This document shows positions 10,960 through 20,014 of a DNA stretch of 64,000 nt, piece by piece. The number at the start of each line of letters is the position of its first letter. The stretch's first letter is position 1. The notes below the pieces were generated by a model. It was not told the DNA's origin. It did no database searches and worked only from the letters and a program-made list of their open reading frames with translations. Made by a program: the position numbers and the translations under genes. This DNA is from Buttiauxella brennerae ATCC 51605. Lineage in GTDB: Bacteria > Pseudomonadota > Gammaproteobacteria > Enterobacterales > Enterobacteriaceae. The DNA is taken from positions 455,859 through 519,858 of the forward strand of contig NZ_LXER01000017.1 in the NCBI RefSeq assembly GCF_001654925.1, in the 5' to 3' direction.

Positions 10960-11937
10960 TTAAAACGCGACATCTACCACTAACGTATCGCTGTAAGTCC
11001 CGGCGGGTGGTGTCGTTTGCGTAGTCAGCACTTTTGCCACGTAATTGTAATTACGCAGCAACCCATCGGTACTTAACCCTGATGAAGCCGCACTCGCCCA
11101 GCGTTCTGCGCCCACACTCCCCCAGCGGTCAGTGCCATTAGATTTGTAGAGTTCATAACTCATATAGTTGTTGCCACTTTTCATGCGCCGCACGCTGCCA
11201 TTCACATTCAAACCATCATTCACACCCACGGTGTAGGTACTGCCTTTGGTGCAGGTAATTGCGATGCTTTGGGAAACACTTTTGAAATTCTGCACCAGCG
11301 GTGCGCTATCAAAACTCACCGCCGGAGCGGTAATGGTGCTGCAATCGTTGCTCACAGTCAGGCTGACGGTGGTGCCCGGTGATCCGTTCCCCGTCTGGTA
11401 CGCCAGGCATACCGCCACACCGAGGCTGCACACGTTCCAGTCGATTCGGAAATTAAATATCACGCTGTATGGCCCGGCGCTGACGTTCTGCCCGGCTACC
11501 GTTGTCAGGTAAATCGGCAAGGTGTAACGCTTACTGGCGAGTAAATCCAGTAGCGAATTGCCACTCCAGGTGTAAGTCCCGCCGACTTTAATTTCGCTGC
11601 CTCCGGTACACCCGGACAGAGCACAAACAATGACCGGCACGTTGTCGGTATTGGTTGTGTCGTCGGTTCGCCTGAGCAAACCCCGCGTCCCGGTGCCAAT
11701 CACCGCCGGCGTGGTCCCAAGATAAGTGAGTTTTATCGAATCCGACGTCAGCAAATTCAGCACTGTGTCGCAATCAACTGAAAACGAAGCGCTGGTGCTC
11801 TGAGGCGTTGAGTTAATAACAAACGAGCTTTTGGTGCCAAACGAGGCATTGACTCCGCTCAATCGGCAATCAGCTTGCGCGGATTGGCCGAAAAATAGCA
11901 GCAATGCCGCCAGAGTCCACACGCAGCGGCCCGTCAT
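10960..11937 (-). CDS. Archaic pilus tip subunit, tandem spore coat U domains (CsuE-like)
   Basis: The 325-residue protein has a signal peptide (MTGRCVWTLAALLLFFGQSAQA) and then two spore-coat-U (SCPU) pilin domains, about residues 23-170 and 175-325. The second domain has the usual pattern of paired cysteines (NDCSTI, ITCTKGS) and a last strand DTLVVDVAF. Two-domain SCPU proteins are the tip adhesins of archaic (sigma-type, Csu-like) chaperone-usher pili. The ATG at 11937 overlaps the usher stop in ATGA, so this start is preferred over one 6 codons upstream. It is the last gene of the operon. Confidence 0.82.
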   Translation of the reverse strand: MTGRCVWTLAALLLFFGQSAQADCRLSGVNASFGTKSSFVINSTPQSTSASFSVDCDTVLNLLTSDSIKLTYLGTTPAVIGTGTRGLLRRTDDTTNTDNVPVIVCALSGCTGGSEIKVGGTYTWSGNSLLDLLASKRYTLPIYLTTVAGQNVSAGPYSVIFNFRIDWNVCSLGVAVCLAYQTGNGSPGTTVSLTVSNDCSTITAPAVSFDSAPLVQNFKSVSQSIAITCTKGSTYTVGVNDGLNVNGSVRRMKSGNNYMSYELYKSNGTDRWGSVGAERWASAASSGLSTDGLLRNYNYVAKVLTTQTTPPAGTYSDTLVVDVAF

Positions 11938-14330
11938 CTCGCTGCCGCCTGGCACACCAAAGGGCCATAAGTTTTGAGTTTGTGAGCAGGGTTATTTTCG
12001 AGCCGTAACGTGGCACTACAATGTTTTCCTTCCGGCGTGGTGACCGTGAGTTGATTGACCTGGCTGAGGTTTTCGAGGTAGACGATACCGTCATATCCCA
12101 CGGGTGCAGGCGGTTGTAATGACCGGTAAACCTGGCTTGAAACCGGCAGGTTTACTCCGCGACTGTCTTGCAAAATCACACTGGCGGCAATCTCTTGCTC
12201 CATTGGGAAATCAAGTAAATAACCAGAGTGACGACGTAACGCCACGCGGCGTTCGGTATCTTTGATACGGGTATCGGCCGGTAAGTTAAGGGTGTTGATG
12301 CTGTAATTTGCCGGGTAATACGATGACACGCCGCTTATTAGCAGGTAACCGTCGTCGTCAGTGGTGCCTATCGGTTGATTTTCGAAATTCACCGTAACGT
12401 CGCCATATCCCTCGGTACTGACCACCACAAAGGCATCGTTAATACGGTTTGCCGCCAGCAATGTGTTGTCCATCAGGACCAGTGAGCCAGACATTTCACC
12501 CCACTGGGTGTAGTTATCTCGCTGCCCATAGACGCCGCCCTGCAACTCGACTTTGTTGTTACGCCAGCCAAGTGTGGCCTGCTGGTAATCGTCGTCATCA
12601 CTCAGATGTGCATACGCCATGTTCCAGCTGAACCCACCGTTACTTGGCATGGCGTGGTTGTAGTTCACTCGTTGGGCGCTACCCGCATCCGGCGTGCTTT
12701 CCACGCTAAATGCCGCGCTGTCTGCGCCACCCAGCGGCACCTGCAATGACAGCGCGAGGCTCCAGCCATTTTGTTCGGGATCATGGCTTGCAGCCAGATA
12801 AAAGCTGCTGTTTCCCCACAGGTTTTTACTCCACGATAAATTAAGCAGCTGTGTTTTTTCATCGTCAAAACTGCGCACGTCGATCCACGCCGCACCGATG
12901 TTGCCAAAACTGCCAAAGTTGAAAGAGAGTGAGTATTGATCGGTGCTGCGACTGAGGCTGGCTATCGGCTGGTTATTTTCGTCATACATGTCGGGGGAGT
13001 CGTAGAGCGCAAGGTTGCCGAAACTGCGGTCACGGTGGCTGTGCTGCGTTCCGATGTTGAACCAGTTGGTGTTGTACTGATAACCCCAGTTCACTTGCTG
13101 ACCGCTCTGGCCGCGCATTTCACTGTGCGACCAGGCACCATTAACCACGCCAAAATGCCCCAGTTTCACCAGCGTCCCCACGCCACCTAACGCCAGTGAT
13201 TCTGCGCCTTCAGCATGGCTTTCCAGCGTCCAGAAATCGTTAACACCGTAGCGGTACGAACCACTGACCGCCGCCGGGCCGTAAGAAAAATTGTCGATGC
13301 CGTAGTCACGCCGCAAGCTGCCAAGCGTTAAAGCCCCGTCGCTCAGGCCGGGTTTAAGTAATTCACTGGCGACATAAAACGGTAAGGTGGTGGACACCTG
13401 GCGGCCCAGCGCATCGGTGGTCACCAGCACTGCATCGCCGGAACCATTAATGTAGGGAAGATTGGTCAGAGTGAACGGGCCGGGTTGCAGGTCGGTACTG
13501 CCGCTGCGATAGCCGTTGATAAAGACATCTACCGTGGAAGGCACCGCCGCTTCGCCGGAAAATGCCGGTAGCGGATAAGTGATGAGATCGGGGCGCAGTG
13601 AGAAATCACGGCCAATTGACACGCCACCCATGCGCACGCTGTTGCTCCAGCTTAATGCGTCGCTCACCACGTCGCCCGCCGACCAGCTGATAATATCGTC
13701 TTCGTCAGTACCGGTTAAGGTGGTGTCGTAACGCCGGTAACCCTCGTTGCCTGCCGAATCCTCGCCGGTGATATTCTGGCCAAACGTCCCTGTAGAAGAG
13801 AGACTAAGGTTACCGCTGAACATCCGTAATTCATGCCACAACGACGCCTGGCTGCCGCTGCTTTGAGCATGATTCGCGTAGAGATCGTAGTTGAGTAGCG
13901 CCCCGCTACCGCTCAAAGGCTTGAAACTGTCATCCTGTTTGCCAAGGGCGATGGCCTGGCTCGGCAACCATTCATTGGGAACGGTCATCAGCAGCCGTTG
14001 CCCGCTGCTGTCATATTGTGTTTTCACCTTGTTCATTGCTGAGACATTCACTTCGTCCGAGGTGAATTTGTCACCCGGTAGTCCGGCGCGCTGAAGATCG
14101 GCGCGGCTGACAAAAAACTGCCCGTTGCGCTGGGTAACAGGCACCACCCGTCCACTGTCCCACTGGTTGAAAACCAGCGATAAATGAAACAGCACACTCT
14201 GGTCCAGAGTTTGTGCCTCAGGGGGTGCCGGCAACGCATCATCTTCAGGCGCCGCCATGCTGCACAGCGGCAGAGAAACGAGAAGCATCGCCATGGGTAA
14301 TCGACTCAATTGACCGGAGAGGATTGCCAT
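11934..14330 (-). CDS. Archaic-type usher (CsuD-like)
   Basis: The 798-residue usher is somewhat shorter than classical ushers, as is usual for archaic systems. It has a signal region near residues 13-28 (ATG codons at 13 and 15 are alternative starts), an N-terminal domain, a barrel with the plug region (TVDVFINGYRSGSTDLQPGPFTLTNL area near residue 270), and C-terminal domains with GYDGIVYLENL and a cysteine pair. It overlaps the chaperone by 25 bp and the tip gene by 4 bp. It exports the SCPU subunits encoded beside it. Confidence 0.9.
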   Translation of the reverse strand: MAILSGQLSRLPMAMLLVSLPLCSMAAPEDDALPAPPEAQTLDQSVLFHLSLVFNQWDSGRVVPVTQRNGQFFVSRADLQRAGLPGDKFTSDEVNVSAMNKVKTQYDSSGQRLLMTVPNEWLPSQAIALGKQDDSFKPLSGSGALLNYDLYANHAQSSGSQASLWHELRMFSGNLSLSSTGTFGQNITGEDSAGNEGYRRYDTTLTGTDEDDIISWSAGDVVSDALSWSNSVRMGGVSIGRDFSLRPDLITYPLPAFSGEAAVPSTVDVFINGYRSGSTDLQPGPFTLTNLPYINGSGDAVLVTTDALGRQVSTTLPFYVASELLKPGLSDGALTLGSLRRDYGIDNFSYGPAAVSGSYRYGVNDFWTLESHAEGAESLALGGVGTLVKLGHFGVVNGAWSHSEMRGQSGQQVNWGYQYNTNWFNIGTQHSHRDRSFGNLALYDSPDMYDENNQPIASLSRSTDQYSLSFNFGSFGNIGAAWIDVRSFDDEKTQLLNLSWSKNLWGNSSFYLAASHDPEQNGWSLALSLQVPLGGADSAAFSVESTPDAGSAQRVNYNHAMPSNGGFSWNMAYAHLSDDDDYQQATLGWRNNKVELQGGVYGQRDNYTQWGEMSGSLVLMDNTLLAANRINDAFVVVSTEGYGDVTVNFENQPIGTTDDDGYLLISGVSSYYPANYSINTLNLPADTRIKDTERRVALRRHSGYLLDFPMEQEIAASVILQDSRGVNLPVSSQVYRSLQPPAPVGYDGIVYLENLSQVNQLTVTTPEGKHCSATLRLENNPAHKLKTYGPLVCQAAAR

Positions 14331-15058
14331 TGTTCGGAACGAGCATTAATCGTTGCAGACAATTGGTCAGGCCGGGTAAATGAGGCGGGCAGCGGCCATT
14401 CACGCTGGCTATTCGGTAACACGTAGCCCATCAGGCCGTCAGTCAGTGTCCGTTTTTGGCTCCCCTGGCGCAAAGTGACTTTGCTTAACCGGGCGTGAAC
14501 GCTTCCACGGTTAGTGACTTGTAACGTCGGCTGGCCATTTTCAGTCGTCACGCGCCACGACAGTTTTGCCGGTTCCGTGTTGGCGTGGTTACTGGCCGCT
14601 TTTTCAATGTCCATACCTGCGCCATAGGAAAACAGTGGGATGGAATAACGCATCTGCAATTTCAGGCCAATTTGCGGTTTGTTATTGTCCGCAGCTTCGG
14701 GGATTTCATCGACCACGATGCGGTAAGCCTGTTCCTGGCCCGGTGGCACCACATTCTGTTTGATTAAGCGGATGAGCTGTTTTCCGCCCCCTTCAATGCG
14801 CACAATCGGCGGGCTTGCCACGACATCCTGTTGTGCCTGGTATTTTTCATGCCCTTCCTGCTGCGACCAGCCCACTACGCGCACTTGCATCGTTGTCGGG
14901 GATTGACTTTGGTTTTGAACCCACAGTTCTGCTGCTTTTGCATCGGCATCAAGATAAGGGTCAATGGGCCAGATAAGGATATTCCCGGCCGCCAGAGCCT
15001 GTGCGCTGGCAAGACAACCTGCGGCAAGCAACAGTTTACGCGAATGCCATTGCATCAT
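14306..15058 (-). CDS. Archaic pilus periplasmic chaperone (CsuC-like)
   Basis: The 250-residue protein has a signal peptide ending ALAA, then ILIWPIDPYLDADAKAAELWVQNQ, typical of archaic chaperones, where WP replaces the classical motif. The subunit-binding segment is IVRIEGGGKQLIRLIKQN, with the basic residues used to anchor subunit C-termini. The C-terminal Ig domain ends PASFTRPDQLSA. It lies between the subunit genes and the usher. The RBS is GGGAG before a doubled ATG. Confidence 0.9.
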   Translation of the reverse strand: MMQWHSRKLLLAAGCLASAQALAAGNILIWPIDPYLDADAKAAELWVQNQSQSPTTMQVRVVGWSQQEGHEKYQAQQDVVASPPIVRIEGGGKQLIRLIKQNVVPPGQEQAYRIVVDEIPEAADNNKPQIGLKLQMRYSIPLFSYGAGMDIEKAASNHANTEPAKLSWRVTTENGQPTLQVTNRGSVHARLSKVTLRQGSQKRTLTDGLMGYVLPNSQREWPLPASFTRPDQLSATINARSEQWQSSPVN

Positions 15059-15073
15059 TGTTTTCTCCCTTTG

Positions 15074-15577
15074 TTACCATGACAACGTCACAGTCAGTTG
15101 GTCGGTGTAAGTGCCCGCAGGGCTAAACCCCGTTAATTGCGCCGCACCAAAAATCGGTAACGTAATGTTGTTACTGTTGCTGTAAGTAATCGCCACCGCC
15201 TGGTTGACCAGGATTTCTGTGTTGGCGGTCAGTGCACCGCTGGTATACAGCCGATACGGCACCGCTTCTGTGCTGCCAGTGCGCACCATATTGCGCAGCG
15301 TGGTGTAATTTTTGCCGCCATCTATGGTCATGCTTAACGCCACCCCCGGCGTGCAAGCCAGTGCCAGCGAGGTGTCAGGGAGTAGCGCACTGCTTCTGAC
15401 GCCGTTTTCTACACCGGTATGGCTGCCAAAATTCAATGTGCCAAATATGCCGCCAGTGCCACTGGCTACCGAACAGCCAGGCGTTATCGTCGCCCCCACC
15501 TGAAATGACTGCGTTGTTACCGCACTTGCCGGAAGCGCAATCATCATTCCCCACATCAAAGCGTGAAATTTATGCAA
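15074..15577 (-). CDS. Archaic pilus minor subunit, single SCPU domain
   Basis: This 167-residue SCPU-domain protein has a signal peptide (MMIALPASA) followed by FQVGATITPGCSV. A cysteine pair (PGCSV and LACTPG) and a final strand DQLTVTLSW are visible. The start is taken as a TTG with GAGGG 7 nt upstream; an internal ATG at codon 8 is the alternative. In Csu-like operons such proteins are linker or minor subunits. Confidence 0.8.
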   Translation of the reverse strand: MHKFHALMWGMMIALPASAVTTQSFQVGATITPGCSVASGTGGIFGTLNFGSHTGVENGVRSSALLPDTSLALACTPGVALSMTIDGGKNYTTLRNMVRTGSTEAVPYRLYTSGALTANTEILVNQAVAITYSNSNNITLPIFGAAQLTGFSPAGTYTDQLTVTLSW

Positions 15578-15677
15578 AGCGCGGCCCTCAGCAGCGGTAA
15601 CTGTCTGCTTTTAAATTCTAAAAATGATAGAAAAATGAGTACCCGAAATTATTCGGGTGAGTGAGCAGCTACAGGGT

Positions 15678-16250
15678 TCAGTACGTCACACTGACATTGA
15701 TGATGTCTGAGTAAGTCCCGGGTTTCACCGTGACGCTATTCCCGCCACCGACAATGCGCCCGTAAACAATGTAGTTGTCGACGCCGGCGGTCGTGGATGC
15801 TTTCGGAACAGCCGCATTGTTGGCGATCACATTATTGAACGCCGTGTCGCTATAAATGCTGTACGCCACACCTTGTGTCGCATCAGTTGTATTGACCAGG
15901 TAACGGGCGGGCGTGCCCGGTGTACCGACGGTAGTGCCAGGGGCTGCGTTAGTGCTGCCCGACACCTGCACGGTGTAAGGTGCACCAGATGTGCACTGGA
16001 TACTAAAGCTATTACCGCCAGCAGCGCCCGAAAGCACGGTCGTCAGCGTAGAAAATGTGGCGGGATGTTCACCAAAATTCAGCGTACCAAAGTTGATACC
16101 ATCCTGAGAGGGCGAGCCGTTGATCAGGCAGCCATTGGTCAGTACAAGTGTCGCAGTAATGGTACCGCTGCTGGTTACCACCGCCTGCGCCCCGCTTATT
16201 CCACACAGTAAACCACTGCCACAAAGCAACAAAAGTGTGTGCGTTTTCAT
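15678..16250 (-). CDS. Archaic pilus major subunit candidate, SCPU domain (CsuA/B-like)
   Basis: The start at 16250 (MKTHTLLLLCGS..., RBS GAGG) gives a clean signal peptide ending GAQA and a mature SCPU domain with TNGCLINGSPSQ, the IQCTSGAPYTVQVSG cysteine segment and a final strand DIINVSVTY. It is rich in Gly, Thr, Ala and Ser, as expected for a polymerising shaft subunit. It is the first gene of the operon, which is the usual place of the major subunit. A longer start 7 codons upstream is less likely. Confidence 0.8.
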   Translation of the reverse strand: MKTHTLLLLCGSGLLCGISGAQAVVTSSGTITATLVLTNGCLINGSPSQDGINFGTLNFGEHPATFSTLTTVLSGAAGGNSFSIQCTSGAPYTVQVSGSTNAAPGTTVGTPGTPARYLVNTTDATQGVAYSIYSDTAFNNVIANNAAVPKASTTAGVDNYIVYGRIVGGGNSVTVKPGTYSDIINVSVTY

Positions 16251-16271
16251 TGTTAAGCCCTCATTTGGCAC

Positions 16272-16658
16272 ATCCGATGCCCTGTGGATTTCCAGGGCGA
16301 TGAATACGCTAACTTATTGAAATTTAGTTTAGGTATGCCGAAATGACCAGAGACTGAGTGATAAATCACCTTGATGTATGATTGCAAAATTTTCTTATTT
16401 CAAATCAACCAACTAACCACGAAACGCCCGAGGAACCGCTGAGGGGAGACAGAAATATTAATATTGTTTTCGTGAGTGTTGTCACGTTGTTACATAAGAA
16501 GTTCTGAATTAACAATTGCGACAAAAAGTAAAAAATAGTTGAATCCTGCCGCGCTTTGCTTCAATTTATGGGCCGAATAGATATTGGACAATCATAATTA
16601 TTATATATAGTTCAATAGGTTAAATAAATGTTACCAACTCGATGGGGAAATCAGGTAA
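16272..16658. other. AT-rich divergent intergenic region
   Basis: This 387-bp stretch separates the archaic pilus operon (-) from the symporter gene (+) and must hold both promoters. It is AT-rich, especially 16570-16630. No open frame with coding character is seen. No sigma54 or sigma28 consensus was found. Confidence 0.6.
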
Positions 16659-17921
16659 GTGTCTAATTCAAATAAACTCACGCTCTTTATTCTTCTGTTC
16701 ATGTTTGCCGGGATCCTCTCGGGCGCGGCTATCCATGAATACGCTGCCGCAGACAACATCAAAAGTTATGCCGAAAACATCACGCTGTTTACCGACATCT
16801 TTTTACGTCTGATAAAAATGGTTATTGCCCCGTTGGTGTTTAGCACACTGACTGTCGGCATCATGAAAATGGGTGAAACCTCCACTATCGGCCGCGTAGG
16901 TGGTAAAGCGATGGTGTGGTTTATCTCTTCGTCTGTGCTGTCTATCCTGATTGGCCTGTTCATCGTCACGCTGCAACACCCGGGCGCAGGCATGAACCTT
17001 CAGGTACCTGCGGGTGACGTGCAGACCGGTCTTGCCGTCAGCGGCATGAACCTGAAAGCCTTTATCTCACACACCATTCCAACCAGCATTGCTGGCGCGA
17101 TGTCGAACAACGAAATCCTGCAAATTGTGGTGTTCTCTCTGTTCTTCGGCATTGCTGGCGCATCACTGGGCGAGAAATTTAACACGCCGTTAGTGGCCGC
17201 CCTGGATGTGGTTTCCCACATCATGTTGAAAGTCACCGGCTACGTAATGTACGTGGCACCGCTGGCTATCTTCGCAGCCATCTCTTCTGTTGTGGCCACC
17301 GAAGGTTTAGGCATTTTGCTCAACTACGCCTCCTTCATTGGCGGTTACTACCTTGCCATTATCCTGACCTGCATGGTGCTGATTGGCGTGGGCTACATGG
17401 TGCTTAAGCGCGATGTCTTCCGTCTGATTGCGATGCTGAAAGACCCGGTTCTGGTGGCGTTTACGACCAGTAGCTCCGAAGCGGCTTATCCTAAAACATT
17501 GGATCAGCTCACGCGCTTTGGTTGTTCGCGTAACATTGCATCCTTTGTTCTGCCAATTGGTTATTCGTTCAACCTGGTCGGTTCGATGGTGTACTGCTCT
17601 TTTGCTTCCATGTTTATCGCTCAGGCGTACAACATCCACCTGACTTTCTCTGAGATTGTGGTGCTGATGCTGACGTTAATGCTGGCATCGAAAGGCATTG
17701 CAGGCGTGCCGCGTTCTGCACTGGTTGTGCTGGCGGCGACCATTCCAAGCTTCAATATTCCGGTGGCGGGTATTTTGCTGCTGATGGGTATCGACCACTT
17801 CCTCGATATGGGCCGTTCGGCGATCAACGTTCTGGGTAACGGGGTTGCCACCGCGATGCTGTCGAAGAATGAAGGTGAGCTGGAAGAGCAAGTGGAAACG
17901 GGTGAGCGAGTAGAAGCGTAA
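16659..17921 (+). CDS. SLC1-type (DAACS) dicarboxylate/amino acid:cation symporter
   Basis: The 420-residue membrane protein is of the GltP/DctA family. It has the serine-rich hairpin (FTTSSSEAAYP), the GYSFNLVGS motif, the ASKGIAGVPRSALVVLAA helix and MGIDHFLDMGRSAINVLGNG, the substrate/cation site of TM8. It imports a dicarboxylate or acidic amino acid with protons or sodium. The best start is GTG at 16659 (MSNSNKL). The gene is monocistronic with a hairpin after it. It differs clearly from E. coli GltP, so no symbol is given. No functional link to the amine operon is evident. Confidence 0.85.
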   Translation: MSNSNKLTLFILLFMFAGILSGAAIHEYAAADNIKSYAENITLFTDIFLRLIKMVIAPLVFSTLTVGIMKMGETSTIGRVGGKAMVWFISSSVLSILIGLFIVTLQHPGAGMNLQVPAGDVQTGLAVSGMNLKAFISHTIPTSIAGAMSNNEILQIVVFSLFFGIAGASLGEKFNTPLVAALDVVSHIMLKVTGYVMYVAPLAIFAAISSVVATEGLGILLNYASFIGGYYLAIILTCMVLIGVGYMVLKRDVFRLIAMLKDPVLVAFTTSSSEAAYPKTLDQLTRFGCSRNIASFVLPIGYSFNLVGSMVYCSFASMFIAQAYNIHLTFSEIVVLMLTLMLASKGIAGVPRSALVVLAATIPSFNIPVAGILLLMGIDHFLDMGRSAINVLGNGVATAMLSKNEGELEEQVETGERVEA

Positions 17922-17935
17922 CTCTCTTCGTCTTT

Positions 17936-17970
17936 AATAAGGTGGGTACACGCAACCTACTCACCTTATT
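17936..17970 (+). terminator. Hairpin terminator after the symporter gene
   Basis: A 9-bp perfect stem AATAAGGTG / CACCTTATT (17936-17944 with 17962-17970) lies 15 bp after the stop codon. There is no long T-run, so it may be a weak terminator or an RNA-stabilising hairpin. Confidence 0.5.
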
Positions 17971-18108
17971 CATTTAAAAGTGGTTAGTAATAACTGACCA
18001 CATATCCCATCAGTTCTAACTGCCACAACACCTCACAAATAAAATAATAAGTTTTACAACAATTAGTTAGATCAACGAGTCCTTTCCCATTTATCAATCC
18101 TGCGCGTA

Positions 18109-18135
18109 CTTTAAGTGCATCACCTGCACTCAAAG
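18109..18135. promoter_or_regulatory. Upstream dyad, candidate enhancer for a sigma54 activator
   Basis: Two 11-bp arms (18109-18119 and 18125-18135) form an inverted repeat with one mismatch around a 5-bp centre; the core is AGTGCA-N5-TGCACT. It is centred about 150 bp upstream of the inferred start, the usual distance for a bacterial enhancer-binding protein. The half-site order does not match NtrC (TGCAC...GTGCA). The cognate activator is unknown and not encoded in the window. Confidence 0.5.
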
Positions 18136-18163
18136 TGATCAGCCATCATAAAAAATATGTATT

Positions 18164-18176
18164 ACTCAAACGCTTG
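18164..18176 (+). promoter_or_regulatory. IHF-like site between dyad and sigma54 promoter
   Basis: The 13 bases ACTCAAACGCTTG match the IHF consensus WATCAANNNNTTR with one mismatch. An A-tract lies just upstream (18150-18155), as in many IHF sites. DNA bending here would bring the upstream dyad to the promoter. Confidence 0.45.
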
Positions 18177-18245
18177 AATTCAAAACAAGCGAAGCGGGAG
18201 TCTATTTCTGTATTTATCTATCGGATTTTCTTATTCCCATCGATG

Positions 18246-18261
18246 TGGCATTTAGTTTGCA
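18246..18261 (+). promoter_or_regulatory. Sigma54 (-24/-12) promoter of the amine dehydrogenase operon
   Basis: The sequence TGGCATTTAGTTTGCA has the invariant GG and GC exactly 10 bases apart and matches TGGCAC-N5-TTGCA except for one base. Transcription would start near 18272, 26 bp before the heavy-chain ATG, leaving room for the RBS GAAAGG at 18284-18289. Confidence 0.72.
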
Positions 18262-18297
18262 AAGATGTGAATACCAATTTAACGAAAGGTAAATTTT

Positions 18298-19455
18298 ATG
18301 AAAAGTAATGTAGTTTGCTGCACATTGCTCGCCACGGTATTTCCTCTTCTTTCTGCTCAAGCCAGTACACCCTTTAAGCCAGAACGCATTGGTGTTGAGA
18401 AAGAAATAAAACCCGGACCGAATGTTTATGTGATGGACCAAAGCTGGAGTGGCAGTACCAATATTACCGTTGTCTCCGCAGAAAACATGAAAACTAAAGG
18501 GAATATCTCCACCGGGCTTATCGCTCAAATGCTGCTCTCAAATGACAATAAACAACTTTATACCGCATCGGTTTACCCCAAGCGTATTGTCTGGGGGGAA
18601 ACCGATGCTGTGGTTCAGCGTTTTAATATTGCCTCGCTTTCTCTGCTCAAGGAAATGAGCACCTCGCCAAAAATGGCACAAGTCTCCGCCAATATTAATA
18701 CCTTCAAACTCAGTACCAATGAAAAATATGCGCTGGTACAAAACGCCACTCCGGCGGCATCCGTCAGCGTGATAAGTTTAGAAAGCGGGAGCCAATTGCT
18801 GGAAATACCAACGCCGGGCTGTTGGGGTATTTACCCTTCGCAGGATGACAACCGCTTTAGCTCATTATGCGGCGATGGCACCGTGACCAGTTATCAAATC
18901 AGCGACGACGATAAAAACTACCAGGCGACGAAAAGCGACAAGGTTTTTGACTCCGATAAAGATGCGCTGTTTATCAGTTCACAACGCGACGGTGACAACC
19001 TTATTTTCACCTCATTCAATGGCTCGCTTTATTTAATTAATGATAAAGAAGCCAAAGCCACGCTTAGCGATAAATTCAGCTACACCAAAGGCACGAAAGG
19101 CAACTGGGTTCCAGGCGGCTTTGAAGTGCTGGCGCTGAACAAACCGACCAATTTGATGTTCGTGAGCATGCATCCCAAAGGTAAAGAAGGCAGTCATAAA
19201 GATGGCGCCAAAGAGATTTGGGGCATCGACATGAAAAGCCACAAAGTCGTCACGCGCGTGAAAACCAAAGATGCCCTCTCCATTGCGGTTTCACAAACCC
19301 AGAAACCTGAGCTGTTTGCCTTAAGCGAAGGAGAAAATGGCGAAGGCGGCACGGTGCTGAAATACACCTTCAAGGGCGAGAAGTTTGTCGGCAAAGAAGT
19401 CGGTAAAGCCAAGGGGTTAGGCAGCTTCAACCAGATGTTGTTGGTGGACTACTAA
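18298..19455 (+). CDS. TTQ amine dehydrogenase heavy (beta-propeller) chain, aromatic amine dehydrogenase-like
   Basis: The 385-residue protein has a cleavable signal peptide (to about residue 23, SAQAS) and the seven-bladed propeller pattern of MauB/AauB. Diagnostic segments are PGCWGIYPS, SLCGDGTVTSY, MHPKGKEGSHKDGAKEIWGID and SLESGSQLLEI-like blade strands. In the known enzymes two heavy chains hold two TTQ light chains in the periplasm and shape the substrate channel. It is the first gene of a seven-gene operon in the order heavy-E-D-light, that of both mau and aau clusters. The substrate, methylamine or an aromatic amine, is not fixed by this chain alone. Confidence 0.88.
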   Translation: MKSNVVCCTLLATVFPLLSAQASTPFKPERIGVEKEIKPGPNVYVMDQSWSGSTNITVVSAENMKTKGNISTGLIAQMLLSNDNKQLYTASVYPKRIVWGETDAVVQRFNIASLSLLKEMSTSPKMAQVSANINTFKLSTNEKYALVQNATPAASVSVISLESGSQLLEIPTPGCWGIYPSQDDNRFSSLCGDGTVTSYQISDDDKNYQATKSDKVFDSDKDALFISSQRDGDNLIFTSFNGSLYLINDKEAKATLSDKFSYTKGTKGNWVPGGFEVLALNKPTNLMFVSMHPKGKEGSHKDGAKEIWGIDMKSHKVVTRVKTKDALSIAVSQTQKPELFALSEGENGEGGTVLKYTFKGEKFVGKEVGKAKGLGSFNQMLLVDY

Positions 19456-19456
19456 T

Positions 19457-20014
19457 ATGGCGGCGCAACTGATGAGCCAATGCCATTTTATGTTGATGGC
19501 TTTTCTGGTGCTGCTGTTTTGCCAGGCAGCATTGCATAAAGCCACCAGCCTGTGGCGCTTTTCCGGCTATGTCGCCGATTATCACCCACGGCTTGAAGCA
19601 TTCAGCTTTCCGCTGGCAGGTGGCCTGCTGGCTGCGGAATGTGCGGCAATTGTTTTAAGTGTTATTCCGTCGACCTCAACCGCCGGGCAATGCCTTCTCG
19701 CGCTACTGCTCGCCGTCTACACGCTGGCTTTAGCAACGGCGTTAATCAGCGGGAAAACGCAGATTGTCTGCGGCTGTGGTGAAACCCCGGTGCAAGTGTC
19801 AACTCGCGCCATCGTCCGCAACCTGTGCTTGCTCGGCCTTGCCGCCGTGATGCTCGGCATGCCGGATGGTCACATCAGTAATCTGGCGTTGGGTGTCGCT
19901 CTCACAGCAGGTTTCATGTTGTGGGTGGCCTATTTACTGACTGAACAACTGCAACACAACAGCGATTTAAAACAACGTCTGACAAATCCGAATCCCGATC
20001 AGGAGTCTTTATGA
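19457..20014 (+). CDS. MauE-like membrane protein for amine dehydrogenase maturation
   Basis: This 185-residue integral membrane protein has four to five hydrophobic segments (about residues 8-25, 55-75, 80-100, 118-135, 140-158) and a conserved cysteine motif IVCGCGE near residue 107. This matches MauE/AauE, thought to help form the light-chain disulfides together with MauD. It starts 1 nt after the heavy-chain stop and ends in an ATGA overlap with the next gene. Its position between heavy chain and MauD supports the assignment. Confidence 0.82.
   Translation: MAAQLMSQCHFMLMAFLVLLFCQAALHKATSLWRFSGYVADYHPRLEAFSFPLAGGLLAAECAAIVLSVIPSTSTAGQCLLALLLAVYTLALATALISGKTQIVCGCGETPVQVSTRAIVRNLCLLGLAAVMLGMPDGHISNLALGVALTAGFMLWVAYLLTEQLQHNSDLKQRLTNPNPDQESL

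Noticed and set aside
16540..16590. Possible sigma54 promoter before the symporter (CCTGCCGCGCTTTGCT)
   Set aside because: The invariant GG of the -24 element is missing, so it does not meet the consensus.
16659..17921. Symporter as amine importer for the adjacent operon
   Set aside because: SLC1-type carriers move anionic substrates, the dehydrogenase is periplasmic, and a hairpin and separate promoter divide the two units.
18109..18135. NtrC site
   Set aside because: The half-site order is AGTGCA...TGCACT, the reverse of the NtrC pattern TGCAC...GTGCA; kept only as a generic dyad.
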